NCBI RefSeq assembly: GCF_030252345.1
Contig: NZ_CP126980.1
Span: forward strand, 829,501 to 893,500
DNA length: 64,000 bases
Direction: 5' to 3'
DNA from: Actinoplanes oblitus
GTDB taxonomy: Bacteria; Actinomycetota; Actinomycetes; Mycobacteriales; Micromonosporaceae
Positions within the stretch are counted from its first letter, which is position 1. Each line of letters opens with the position of its first letter. The translations under genes and the position numbers were made by a program. Below, one piece after another: positions 55,439 through 64,000 of the stretch. A model generated the notes under the pieces. The model did no database searches. It was not told where the DNA came from and was given only the letters and a program-made list of their open reading frames with translations.

Positions 55439-55999
55439 TCAGCTCGCCGGCGGCAGGTGATCGCCCGGGGCGGACTGCAAGAGCCAGGCGAGGGGCAGCT
55501 TGGTCGCCGTCTCGCAGTCGTCGCTGCCGTTGCTGCGATAAAGGGTCACCGTGTTCGCCGGATCGCGGTCGACCACCCAGTAGTGGGGGATGCCGGCGCG
55601 AGCATATTCCTTGACCTTGTGCTCCCGATCGGTGGTCCGGGAACTGGGCGAGACGATCTCGATGGCTAGCACCAGGCGGGTTGTCTTCGGCCAGACTCCC
55701 TGCGGAGGCTCTGTCCAGAGAGTCACATCCGGTATGCGACCACCGTCGCCCTCCGGCAGTGAAATGCGGATGCCCACGGCTTGCAGGATCTGCCGCGGCG
55801 GCCAACCGGCGGCGAGGAGCCATGCGAACAGGTCGCTGGCGATTCCGGCGTGCTCCGCATCGGGCGGCAGCGTGATGGTGACCACGCCCTCGGCGCTGAG
55901 CTCGAACCGATGGCCGTATTCGTCGGCCTCGATCATGGCGGTGAGGTTGTTGAGCGTGACGACAGGCGGCACGGACTTGGCGAATGCCTCTGCGCTCAT
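55439..55999 (-). CDS. Uma2 family endonuclease-like protein
   Basis: 186 residues of the Uma2/DUF820 restriction-endonuclease fold. The PD-(D/E)xK type residues are visible as PDVTLW, AIEIVSPSS and KVKEYARAGIPHYWVVD. These proteins are common and often multi-copy in actinobacteria and cyanobacteria; the role is uncertain. It is one of few mobile-type genes in the window and stands alone. Confidence 0.88.
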   Translation of the reverse strand: MSAEAFAKSVPPVVTLNNLTAMIEADEYGHRFELSAEGVVTITLPPDAEHAGIASDLFAWLLAAGWPPRQILQAVGIRISLPEGDGGRIPDVTLWTEPPQGVWPKTTRLVLAIEIVSPSSRTTDREHKVKEYARAGIPHYWVVDRDPANTVTLYRSNGSDDCETATKLPLAWLLQSAPGDHLPPAS

Positions 56000-56180
56000 A
56001 CCGCCGTGCTAGTGGCTGCGCCTGCCGCTTTCCTCCATCACGCGGGGTCGTCCGGTGTCTGGCGGGAAGGGCTGCGGGCGTACCGGAAGCAGGTTTTGAT
56101 CTCGGGGTGGCTGATCGGAAATGGGACGGCACCGGGTTGATTTCCGGAGGTCGGGAGGGCGTCGCTAGGCTGGGCGGGCG

Positions 56181-57323
56181 ATGGATACCCGAACCGGTCT
56201 GCCTGTGGTCGGCATGGTGGGGGGCGGGCAGCTGGCCCGGATGACCCACCAGGCCGCTATTTCCCTGGGTCAGTCACTGCGCGTGCTCAGTGAGAAGCCC
56301 GATGACTCCGCTGCCCTGGTCGCGGCGGACGTGCCGATCGGCACGCACACCGATCTCGCGGCGCTGCGTGAGTTCGCCAAGGGGTGCGACGCTGTCACCT
56401 TCGACCACGAGCATGTGCCGACCGAGCACATCGAGGCGCTCGAGGCCGAGGGCGTGAAGATCTTCCCCGGGTCGAAAGCGCTGGTCTTCGCTCAGGACAA
56501 GGGCATGATGCGGGAGCGGCTGGGTGCGCTCGGCGCGCCGGTGCCGCGCTGGGCGCGGGTCAGCACGGCCGCCGAGATCGAGGCGTTCGCCGGTGGGTCC
56601 TGGCCGGTGGTGGCCAAAGCCACCCGAGGCGGGTACGACGGCCGTGGCGTCTGGATGGTCGGCTCCCGGGAGGCGGCCGAGGACCTGGTGTCGACGGGCA
56701 TCCCGCTGATCGTCGAGGAGCGGGTGCCGTTGCGGCGCGAGCTGGCGGCGCTCGTGGCGCGGTCGCCGTTCGGGCAGGTCGCGGCGTACCCGGTGGTGGA
56801 GACGGTGCAGCGGGACGGGATCTGCGTGGAGGTGATCGCGCCGGCTCCGGACCTTTCCGAGGAGCGCGCGCTCGACGCCCAGCAGCTCGCCATCGACCTG
56901 GCCACCGAGCTGGGCGTGGTCGGCCTGCTCGCCGTCGAGCTGTTCGAGACCGACGCCGGCATCGTGGTGAACGAGCTGGCGATGCGCCCGCACAACTCCG
57001 GGCACTGGACCATCGAGGGGGCCCGGACCTCGCAGTTCGAGCAGCACCTGCGGGCCGTCCTGGACTATCCGATGGGCGCCACCGCGCTGACCGCCCCCGT
57101 CGTGGTGATGGCGAACGTGCTGGGTGGCGAGCCTGGCGGGATCTCCATCGACGAGCGGCTGCACCACCTGTTCGCCGAGGTCCCCGACGCCCGGGTGCAC
57201 CTCTACGGCAAACAGGTCCGGCCGGGCCGCAAGATCGGGCACGTCACGGTGCTCGGCGACGATCTGACATCGGTACGCGCGCGGGCCGCGCGAGCCGCTC
57301 GGTGGCTTCAGGAAGGCAAGTGA
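56181..57323 (+). CDS. purK: N5-carboxyaminoimidazole ribonucleotide synthase
   Basis: ATP-dependent carboxylation of AIR to N5-CAIR, the first half of the CAIR-forming step in purine synthesis. 380 residues of the ATP-grasp fold: [12 protein letters not shown] at the N-terminus, [16 protein letters not shown], and [24 protein letters not shown]. The stop overlaps the purE start by one base (TGATG), the standard purKE operon. Confidence 0.96.
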   Translation: MDTRTGLPVVGMVGGGQLARMTHQAAISLGQSLRVLSEKPDDSAALVAADVPIGTHTDLAALREFAKGCDAVTFDHEHVPTEHIEALEAEGVKIFPGSKALVFAQDKGMMRERLGALGAPVPRWARVSTAAEIEAFAGGSWPVVAKATRGGYDGRGVWMVGSREAAEDLVSTGIPLIVEERVPLRRELAALVARSPFGQVAAYPVVETVQRDGICVEVIAPAPDLSEERALDAQQLAIDLATELGVVGLLAVELFETDAGIVVNELAMRPHNSGHWTIEGARTSQFEQHLRAVLDYPMGATALTAPVVVMANVLGGEPGGISIDERLHHLFAEVPDARVHLYGKQVRPGRKIGHVTVLGDDLTSVRARAARAARWLQEGK

Positions 57324-57820
57324 TGGCACCCTCCGTCGGCATCATCATGGGCAGCGACTCGGACTGGCCGACCATGGAGGCGGCCGCCCTGGCGCTGGCC
57401 GAGTTCGAGGTGCCGTTCGAGGTCGGCGTGGTCTCCGCGCACCGGACCGTACGCAAGATGGTGGACTACGCGGAGTCGGCGGCCGGGCGCGGCATCAAGG
57501 CGATCATCGCGGGGGCCGGTGGCGCGGCGCACCTGCCGGGCATGGTCGCGGCGCTCACCCCACTGCCGGTGATCGGCGTCCCGGTGCCGCTGAAGCACCT
57601 GGACGGGATGGACTCGCTGCTCTCGATCGTGCAGATGCCGGCCGGTGTCCCGGTGGCCACCGTGTCGATCGGCGGGGCGCGCAACGCGGGGCTGCTCGCG
57701 GTCCGGATCCTCGGGGCTTCCGACCCGGCGCTGCGGCAGAAGATGGTCGACTTCCAGGCCGGTTTGGAGAAACTGGTCGCGGAGAAGGACGCCGCTCTCC
57801 GCGACAAGCTGCTCGGTTAG
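57323..57820 (+). CDS. purE: N5-carboxyaminoimidazole ribonucleotide mutase
   Basis: Moves the carboxyl group of N5-CAIR to give CAIR. 165 residues with [16 protein letters not shown] and [11 protein letters not shown], the class I PurE pattern. Follows purK with overlap. In M. tuberculosis purK-purE is followed by an acyl-CoA dehydrogenase (fadE25); here a 4.9-kb gene sits between. Confidence 0.96.
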   Translation: MAPSVGIIMGSDSDWPTMEAAALALAEFEVPFEVGVVSAHRTVRKMVDYAESAAGRGIKAIIAGAGGAAHLPGMVAALTPLPVIGVPVPLKHLDGMDSLLSIVQMPAGVPVATVSIGGARNAGLLAVRILGASDPALRQKMVDFQAGLEKLVAEKDAALRDKLLG

Positions 57821-57947
57821 CGGTGGTGGGTCGTGTCGCCGGCCTGAGGTGACGGAGCACGCTCGGGGCCCGGCGTGGGCGCGGGGTGGAGCCTGCTGGG
57901 TTCCGCGTGCCGGGACGCGTGTGTGGACATCGCGACGGTGGGCACCG

Positions 57948-58070
57948 GGGTTTCGGTGACCACCCACGGGCCGTGAAGGGTGCGGCGATCGCTCTGGACG
58001 CGCAGCGGCCAGATCGCCGCGCCCGGCCCGCGCGGGAGCATGCGGTCCGCACCTCGGCGGACGCGCGTAA
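57948..58070 (+). repeat. Dispersed approximately 120-bp repeat, copy B
   Basis: Reverse-complement match of 34169-34291. It lies in the convergent gap between purE and the 1644-residue membrane protein gene. Confidence 0.85.
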
Positions 58071-58099
58071 AGGAGTATCCGAATCTGATTCTGCCGTGG

Positions 58100-61000
58100 T
58101 CAGCGCATCTGGGAGACGCGGGTGCGGAGTTCCTGGGTGCGGCGGCGGCTTTCGCTGGTGGCGCCCAGGAAGATCAGGATCACGCCGACCGGGACCAGGG
58201 TGACCCACGGGCCGCCCAGGCTGAAGACGAACTTCAGGGCGGCGACCACGGTGGCGAGGGTGCCGATCAGCACCGGGGCCTGCTGGCGGGTGCGGGAACC
58301 GATGATCAGGGTGGTCACGCCGCCGAGCAGGAGCATCAGGGCTCGGGCGTCCTGGTGGCCGCCGGCCAGCACGATGCCGATGGTGGGGACGAAAGCGGCC
58401 AGCAGGGCCGGGCCGTAAGCCGCCCAACTGCTCAGCTCGGGGCGGTGGTGCGCCTCGACGATGCCGACCGCGAGGGCCAGCGCCGCGAACGGCAGCGTGT
58501 AGGCCTCCGGCAGCGCCACCTCGGCCAGCGCGATGAACAGCCACCAGCCGACGATCTCGAAGCCGACGGCGAGCCAGAACATCAGGCGGCGCTGGCTCGG
58601 CGTGCGGTCCGGGCGGGACGCGGTCAGGCCGAGCACCGCGCCCCAGGCGGCCAGCAGCGCGGCCAGGTGGGCCGGTGAGTCGAAGGCCAGCGCGCCGGCG
58701 ATGGCCGCCGAGGCGTAACCGCTCCACTCGACGGTGACCGCCTCGGCGCGGTACTGCGCCAGGCCGAGCCGGGGGAGCAGCGACTCCAGGGCGAGCAGGC
58801 CGGCGCCCACGGCGAGCACGCCGAACGCCGCCCAGTGCCGGTCCAGGCCCGCCGCGATCGCCCCGGCCAGCACGAACATCTGGCCCATCAGCGCGGCGAA
58901 CAGCCAGCCCAGCAGGCGCGCGGCCGAGGTGCGCCCGGCGACCGCGGCGACCAGGCCGACGCCGACCGCACTGCCCAGGGTGAACAGCGTGAGATCCTGC
59001 CGCGCCAGGCTGCCGGCCAGGCCGGCGCCACCGGCCAGCAGGCCGATCACGAACACCACGGTCCGGGTACCGCGCAGCAGCGGCGCCCGGGTGGCGCCGG
59101 GCGGCAGGGTGAGCGCCAGGCCGAGCATCGAGATGGTGAAGACCACCAGCGCCGCGCCGGTCGCCGCCGGGAACCCGGCGTGCAGCGCGAGCGGGGTGAT
59201 CAGCAGGGTGATCGCCACCCCGGGCAGGATCACCGGGACGGTCTCGGCGGGACGTCCGCCGAATCCGAGGGCGGCCAGCGCGGCCGCCCCGGTGAGCAGC
59301 ACCGCGGCGAGGGCGCTGGTGGCGTCGACGTTGCCGGCGTCCGGGGTGATCAGGGCCGGGACCGGGCCCTGCCAGACCGCGCTGAGCTGTTTCATCGGGT
59401 CGACCAGCGCCGCGCGCAGGGCCGGGGCCAGCGAGAAGAGCGCCAGCACGGTGGGCAGCAGGGCGAGCATCACCGCGCCGGTGGCCGGGTCCTGCAGCCA
59501 GCGCTGGTAGAGGCCGCTGCCCCGGACCCGGCGGGCCCGGTGGTAGCGGATGTCGCCGGCCGGGAACTCGTCGACCACGGCGGGCCGGGTCGGCAGCGGG
59601 ACGGCGCCGCGCAGCATCTCGGCGAGCACCCCGAGCAGGGCGGCGGCCGCGGCGTAGAGCGCTGTCGGGTACGACGTCCCGACCGACACCAGCGCGGTCA
59701 CCGTCGAGCCGAGCACCAGCCCGATGGTGGCCCAGGGCAGGTACTGCGGGACGTGCTTGCCGAACATGGCAAGCAACGCCAGGCCCATGCTGGAGCCGGC
59801 CAGGGCGGCGGTCAGCACCACCTGGGCGTCCGAGCCCTGCTCGGCGGCGAACGCGGCGAGCATCCCGGGCATGGCGAGCAGCACGGCAGCGGTGGCGGCA
59901 CCGCCGACCTGCGCCCGGTGCGGGGGCAGCAGGCCGCGCTCCGCGTCGCGGACCTGGGGGAACCGGGCGGTCACCGCGACCAGGGAGCCGAGCAGCACCA
60001 CGGTGAGCAGGGCCATCCCGGTCGACCAGGGGCGGGCCAGACCGACCGTGGCGGCGTGCAGCAGGACCACGCCGGCCACTGTGGCGCGGGCCCGGGCCGC
60101 GTGCGGGTCGTTGGTGGCCAGGGCGGCCATCGCGTACGCGGTGGCCACGGCGGCGCCGATCAGCAGCGGGGACCACCAGGGCAGCCCGAGTGCCCAGGGC
60201 GCACCCATCGCGGCCAGCGCGGCACAGACCCCGGAGGCGTAGTGCGACCACGGCTTGGGCAGCCCGATGGCGGCCGTGATGGCGACCATGACCAGGGCGA
60301 ACGGGGCCTGCCAGGCACCCGCCGGCGGAGCGGCGACGAAGTGGTCGACGTCGGACTGCCACAGCGGGCCGGGCGCGGACAGGATCCGCAGGCTGCCGCC
60401 GACCGCCTGCCAGCCGGCCAGTCCGGCGACCACCAGCGCGGCGATCCCCAGGCCGCGGGCCGGGCCGCGTTTCCAGTCGTCCATCAGCACCGTCACGCCC
60501 ATGCCGACCAGCAGCACCACCACGCCGGCCACGGCCAGCGGAGCGGTCGGGAAGGCGAGCGCGGCGACCCGCGCCAGCGCGCCGCAGATCGCCACGGTGG
60601 CGGCCGCGGCGGCCAGGTCCGGGCCGTCCAGGTCCCGATCGGTACGGCCGCGGTTGTCGATGGTCTTGGCGAGGAAGAGCAGCAGCGCGGCGCCGAGCAG
60701 CAGCGCGCCGACGCACACGTCGGGGATCGTGCGGCCGGGCGCGAACAGCGCGGCAGCGGCCATCGCCAGCGCGCCCACGCCGGTGCCGGCGGTCAGCGGG
60801 AAGCTGATCTCCCGGCGGGCCACCTGGAACACCGCGGCGTAGCTGAGCGTGCCGGCCACCGCGAGGAAGCCGGCGGCCAGCGCCGGGACGGTGGCCGCGG
60901 CGGTGGGCGGCGGGCCCTGCCCGGTGTCCGAGATGGCCAGCGCGGCGGTCACCGCGGCGCCCGGGATGGCCAGCGCGGCAGCGCCGGCCGCCCAGTCGCC

Positions 61001-63034
61001 GACCACCCAGGCGAACAGCCGGACCGGGATCTGCCGGGCCGCGATGGTGACCATCACGCCGGCACCGGCCAGTGCGGTCAGCACCGCGGCGGTCAGCCAG
61101 GTGGCGGAGAGCGCGGCGCCGGCCCCGAACAGGCCGACCACGCCGGCCGCCACGACGTGGGTGATCGCCATCCGATGGGTGCTCGACCAGAGGCCGGCCC
61201 CGCCCAGCCCGATCGCCGCCAGCACCAGCGGCCAGGGCGCCTCGGACCAGTTCAGGCCGAGGGAGACCGGCAGGGCCAGGGCGGTCATCGCGATGCCGAG
61301 CACGGCGCCCTCGTGCCGGATGCCGGCCGGCAGTGCGAGCGCCGCGGCGATCGTCACCAGCAGCGCGCTGAACGCCAGCAGCCAGCCGGCCGGGCCGACC
61401 GCCTCGGCCATCGTCCGGGCGTAGCCGGCGATGTCGGCGTGCCAGATCGGACGGGCCGCGGCGACCGGGGCGATCGCGGCGCGGATCGTGTCGATCGCCA
61501 CCAGGAAGCCGATCAGGCCCAGGGCGGCGGTGGACGCGTACTGCGGGCCGGTGCGGACGTTCGCCGGCAGCAGGCCGACGACAGCGCCGGTGAGCGCCAC
61601 CGTGGCGGCCGCGATCACCAGCGTCCAGCGCGGGTCGATCACGTCGGCGACCCGGGCCGCGGCGCCGATCACCGCGAGGGTGAGCACGCCGCCGGCGATG
61701 TTGCGGGCCAGCGGCTGGTCGAGCAGCTGGGCGGCGGCCACCACGGTGCTCGCCGCGGCGATCAGGATCAGGCCGGAGCGCAGCGCGTCCGGAACCGCCT
61801 GGGCCTGCAGCAGCGCGACCGAGGAGTAGAGCAGGGCGCCCGCCGAGGCGGCGCAGAGCAGGGCGAAGGTCAGCTCGCGCAGCCAGTTCGCCGACGGCGG
61901 GACGGCGGGCGGGGCGAGCGGGACGGAGCCGGCGGGCTCGGCGCCCTCCGGTCGCGGACCGGGGAAGATCCGGGTCGGGATCCAGCGGCGGCGTTTCGGC
62001 TGCAGGCCGGGGATGATGAGGTCCGGCTCCTCCGGCAGCGACTCCGGCCGGGCGGTGCTCTCGGCGCGGGCCTCGGCCTCGGCTTCGGCGGCGGCGACCC
62101 GGTCGGCGGTGGTCGGCCGGCCCAGCGGCCAGCGCGGCACCAGCCGGCCCCGGCGCAGCACCCGGGTGAGCAGCAGCAGGTCGAGGACGGCCACCACGGT
62201 CAGCGCCATGCCCCAGCCGGCCGGGCTCTCGATCATCGGGTACGCCAGCAGGGGCGCGACCGGCTGGGTGGCGATCACCGTGGCGTACCGCGGGATGGCC
62301 AGGCGGGTGGCGCCGGCGTACACGAAACTGGCGATCGCGGTGACCGCGAAGGTGATGCCCAGGTAGAGCGGGGTGGCCACGTCCGGGCCGCCGGCCAGCG
62401 CGCTGCCGTGCAGCGTGTACAGCGTCATCGGCAGCAGGATCAGGCCGATCGCGGCGATCGTCTCGGCGGTCGAGGTGAGCGTGCGGCGGGCCACGCCGGG
62501 TGCGACGGTCAGCGCGATCGCGGTGAACAGGGCCAGGATCGTCGCCCGGGCGACCGGGTTGGAGAAGGCCACCCCGGCGAACACCACGGCGGCCACGCCG
62601 ATCAGCAGCGCGCCCAGGCCGAGCAGGAGGTTCTGCACCGACTTGGTGGACGCCTCGGGCGGGTGCTCCATCGGCGCCAGCGGCTCCCGGGGCGGGCGCC
62701 GCTCGGCACCGGGCACGCCGGACCGGCCGGGCACGCCGAGGCGCCGGGCGCCGGCCGGCGGGGGTGGCGCCTCCTGCGGGCCGGTGGCCCGGGTGCCGGG
62801 CGGTGGCGGGGGCGGGTAGTCCCCGGTGTCCGGCTGCGGGCGGCGCGCCTTGGTGCCGGCCTTCTGCTTCTGCGCGTGCGCCAGGATGTCGCGCTGGAAC
62901 TGGGCAGCCTGGATCTTGCTGGCGATCTTGGTGCGGGTGGCGGCGGCATCCATGTCCTGCACCTTGAGCGCCGCTATCGAGGCGTCGATCCGAGCCAGTT
63001 CGTCCTGATAGTCAGGCTCGTCAGCCTTCGCCAC
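58100..63034 (-). CDS. Giant polytopic membrane protein (SCO7613-type)
   Basis: 1644 residues. The first 75 are charged and helical, then a Pro-rich stretch leads into more than 40 hydrophobic segments spread to the C-terminus, with short Arg/Gly/Pro loops and two larger cytoplasmic-looking loops (about 280-320 and 1110-1190). The layout resembles the SCO7613 C-terminal domain family of streptomycetes. No catalytic motif is recognised. It could be a transporter-like, lipid-handling or scaffold protein; I cannot decide. It ends in a basic, soluble tail. Insert between purE and an acyl-CoA dehydrogenase. Confidence 0.83.
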   Translation of the reverse strand: MAKADEPDYQDELARIDASIAALKVQDMDAAATRTKIASKIQAAQFQRDILAHAQKQKAGTKARRPQPDTGDYPPPPPPGTRATGPQEAPPPPAGARRLGVPGRSGVPGAERRPPREPLAPMEHPPEASTKSVQNLLLGLGALLIGVAAVVFAGVAFSNPVARATILALFTAIALTVAPGVARRTLTSTAETIAAIGLILLPMTLYTLHGSALAGGPDVATPLYLGITFAVTAIASFVYAGATRLAIPRYATVIATQPVAPLLAYPMIESPAGWGMALTVVAVLDLLLLTRVLRRGRLVPRWPLGRPTTADRVAAAEAEAEARAESTARPESLPEEPDLIIPGLQPKRRRWIPTRIFPGPRPEGAEPAGSVPLAPPAVPPSANWLRELTFALLCAASAGALLYSSVALLQAQAVPDALRSGLILIAAASTVVAAAQLLDQPLARNIAGGVLTLAVIGAAARVADVIDPRWTLVIAAATVALTGAVVGLLPANVRTGPQYASTAALGLIGFLVAIDTIRAAIAPVAAARPIWHADIAGYARTMAEAVGPAGWLLAFSALLVTIAAALALPAGIRHEGAVLGIAMTALALPVSLGLNWSEAPWPLVLAAIGLGGAGLWSSTHRMAITHVVAAGVVGLFGAGAALSATWLTAAVLTALAGAGVMVTIAARQIPVRLFAWVVGDWAAGAAALAIPGAAVTAALAISDTGQGPPPTAAATVPALAAGFLAVAGTLSYAAVFQVARREISFPLTAGTGVGALAMAAAALFAPGRTIPDVCVGALLLGAALLLFLAKTIDNRGRTDRDLDGPDLAAAAATVAICGALARVAALAFPTAPLAVAGVVVLLVGMGVTVLMDDWKRGPARGLGIAALVVAGLAGWQAVGGSLRILSAPGPLWQSDVDHFVAAPPAGAWQAPFALVMVAITAAIGLPKPWSHYASGVCAALAAMGAPWALGLPWWSPLLIGAAVATAYAMAALATNDPHAARARATVAGVVLLHAATVGLARPWSTGMALLTVVLLGSLVAVTARFPQVRDAERGLLPPHRAQVGGAATAAVLLAMPGMLAAFAAEQGSDAQVVLTAALAGSSMGLALLAMFGKHVPQYLPWATIGLVLGSTVTALVSVGTSYPTALYAAAAALLGVLAEMLRGAVPLPTRPAVVDEFPAGDIRYHRARRVRGSGLYQRWLQDPATGAVMLALLPTVLALFSLAPALRAALVDPMKQLSAVWQGPVPALITPDAGNVDATSALAAVLLTGAAALAALGFGGRPAETVPVILPGVAITLLITPLALHAGFPAATGAALVVFTISMLGLALTLPPGATRAPLLRGTRTVVFVIGLLAGGAGLAGSLARQDLTLFTLGSAVGVGLVAAVAGRTSAARLLGWLFAALMGQMFVLAGAIAAGLDRHWAAFGVLAVGAGLLALESLLPRLGLAQYRAEAVTVEWSGYASAAIAGALAFDSPAHLAALLAAWGAVLGLTASRPDRTPSQRRLMFWLAVGFEIVGWWLFIALAEVALPEAYTLPFAALALAVGIVEAHHRPELSSWAAYGPALLAAFVPTIGIVLAGGHQDARALMLLLGGVTTLIIGSRTRQQAPVLIGTLATVVAALKFVFSLGGPWVTLVPVGVILIFLGATSESRRRTQELRTRVSQMR

Positions 63035-63240
63035 GGGACCCCCTCGCCAGCACTTCGCTCCGTAGTTAGAGCATGCCCGGTTGCGACACCATTAGAACAG
63101 TCTCAAGCGGGTCGAGATCTGTTGAAACGACCCCGAACCCGGCAGCGATATTCCGCACAGACCCGGTTCCGTTGCCCGCCGTGCGCTACGCGCCAGTAAC
63201 ATTGCGGCGGGTCCGTTGCTGAGGGAAGGTTAAGGCGAGC

Positions 63241-64000
63241 ATGACTGATTTCGATGTCTACCGGTTGCCGGAGGATCACGAGACCATCCGCGCCGCCGTG
63301 CGCGAGGTCTGTGACGCCCGGGTGGCTCCGAACGCCGCCGAGGCCGACGAGACCGGGGAGTTCCCCAAGGCGTCGTACGACGCCCTGCGCTCCTCCGACT
63401 TCCACGCCCCGCACATCCCGGTGGAGTACGGCGGCGCCGGCGCGGACGCCCTGGCGACCGCGATCGTGATCGAGGAGGTGGCCCGGGCCTGCGCGTCCTC
63501 GTCGCTGATCCCGGCGGTCAACAAGCTCGGTTCGCTGCCGCTGATCCTCTCGGCCTCCGAGGAGCTCAAGCAGAAGTACCTGTCGAAGGTCGCCGCGGGC
63601 GAGGGCATGTTCTCCTACTGCCTGTCCGAGCCGGAGGCCGGTTCCGACGCCGCGTCGATGACCACCCGCGCGGTGCGCGACGGTGACTTCTGGGTGCTCA
63701 ACGGCGTGAAGCGGTGGATCACCAACGCCGGGGTGTCGGAGTTCTACACGGTCTTCGCGGTCACCGACCCGACCGCCCGCTCGCGTGGCATCTCCGCGTT
63801 CGTGGTGGAGAAGTCGGACCCGGGCGTCAGCTTCGGCGCGCCGGAGAAGAAGCTGGGCATCAAGGGGTCGCCGACCCGCGAGGTGTACTTCGACAACGTA
63901 CGGATCCCGGCCGACCGGATGATCGGTGCCGAGGGCACCGGCTTCGCGACGGCGATGAAGACCCTGGACCACACCCGGGTCACCATCGCGGCGCAGGCGA
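63241..64000 (+). CDS. Acyl-CoA dehydrogenase (partial, cut by window end)
   Basis: FAD-dependent alpha,beta-dehydrogenation of acyl-CoA. At least 253 residues are visible. Motifs include FSYCLSEPEAGSDAASM (substrate and FAD region), LNGVKRWITNAG, and TRVTIAAQA near the cut. ATG 63241. It resembles M. tuberculosis fadE25, which also neighbours purKE. The end of the gene is outside the window. Confidence 0.93.
   Translation, partial: MTDFDVYRLPEDHETIRAAVREVCDARVAPNAAEADETGEFPKASYDALRSSDFHAPHIPVEYGGAGADALATAIVIEEVARACASSSLIPAVNKLGSLPLILSASEELKQKYLSKVAAGEGMFSYCLSEPEAGSDAASMTTRAVRDGDFWVLNGVKRWITNAGVSEFYTVFAVTDPTARSRGISAFVVEKSDPGVSFGAPEKKLGIKGSPTREVYFDNVRIPADRMIGAEGTGFATAMKTLDHTRVTIAAQA

Noticed and set aside
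55439..55999. Uma2 gene as part of a restriction-modification system
   Set aside because: No methyltransferase or specificity gene is nearby.
58835..63199. A 1454-codon open frame on the plus strand opposite the giant membrane protein
   Set aside because: Arg/Gly/Gln-rich low-complexity translation with no motif; it is the shadow of the membrane protein gene in very GC-rich DNA.

Overview
The window is 64 kb of very GC-rich chromosomal DNA with GTG/TTG starts, tightly packed operons and mycothiol metabolism (mca). This points to a high-GC actinobacterium. Gene content and spacing suggest a member of the Micromonosporaceae, for example an Actinoplanes relative; that placement is inference. 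I see no phage, integrase, transposase, plasmid gene or CRISPR array, and no rRNA. One tRNA, tRNA-Leu(UAA), is present.

Layout. (1) 1-4.8 kb, minus strand: PEP carboxylase and a HypX/HoxX-like protein with no hydrogenase genes nearby. (2) 5-17.6 kb: mfd, a SurA-like lipoprotein, mazG, a DUF885 protein, a lipoprotein and a PilZ protein on the other strand, then eno, ftsB/divIC, DUF501, an ArgA-like acetyltransferase and ppx. The core order mfd-mazG-eno-divIC-DUF501-ppx matches Mycobacterium tuberculosis Rv1020-Rv1026. (3) 17.9-26.2 kb: a proline-rich membrane protein, a family 5 uracil-DNA glycosylase, a DUF4129/MoxR/DUF58 membrane cluster, type II NADH dehydrogenase, tRNA-Leu and a Bax-inhibitor-1 family protein. 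(4) 27.3-32.3 kb and 42.5-55.4 kb: thiolase, two SGNH hydrolases, YkvA, cystathionine beta-synthase, then (after an insertion) HIT, metB, amidase, ilvA, M48 protease, greA, DUF4307, mca, a small membrane protein, a GGDEF/EAL protein and a DUF255 protein. This follows Rv1074c-Rv1084. (5) 32.4-42.5 kb is an accessory stretch interrupting that block: HtrA protease, a small Cys/His-rich protein, GNAT, RNase Z, PPK2, CYTH-CHAD, a secreted peptide, unknown proteins, an EthD/HxlR pair and msrA. (6) 55.4-64 kb: Uma2 protein, purK-purE, a 1644-residue polytopic membrane protein, and an acyl-CoA dehydrogenase cut by the window end.

How the genes work together. Cystathionine beta-synthase, MetB and threonine ammonia-lyase link homocysteine, cysteine, threonine and 2-oxobutanoate; cysteine feeds the mycothiol that Mca uses. 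Ppx, PPK2 and a CHAD protein form a polyphosphate theme. PilZ and GGDEF/EAL proteins give c-di-GMP signalling. MoxR, DUF58 and DUF4129 are a typical AAA+/membrane assembly module.

The most interesting unexplained signals are in non-coding DNA. There is a nested, nearly complete stem-loop (36610-36701) between ppk2 and rnz. An approximately 120-bp repeat occurs in inverted orientation in two convergent intergenic gaps (34169-34291 and 57948-58070). Several in-phase tandem repeats (21, 30 and 15 bp) sit at gene ends.
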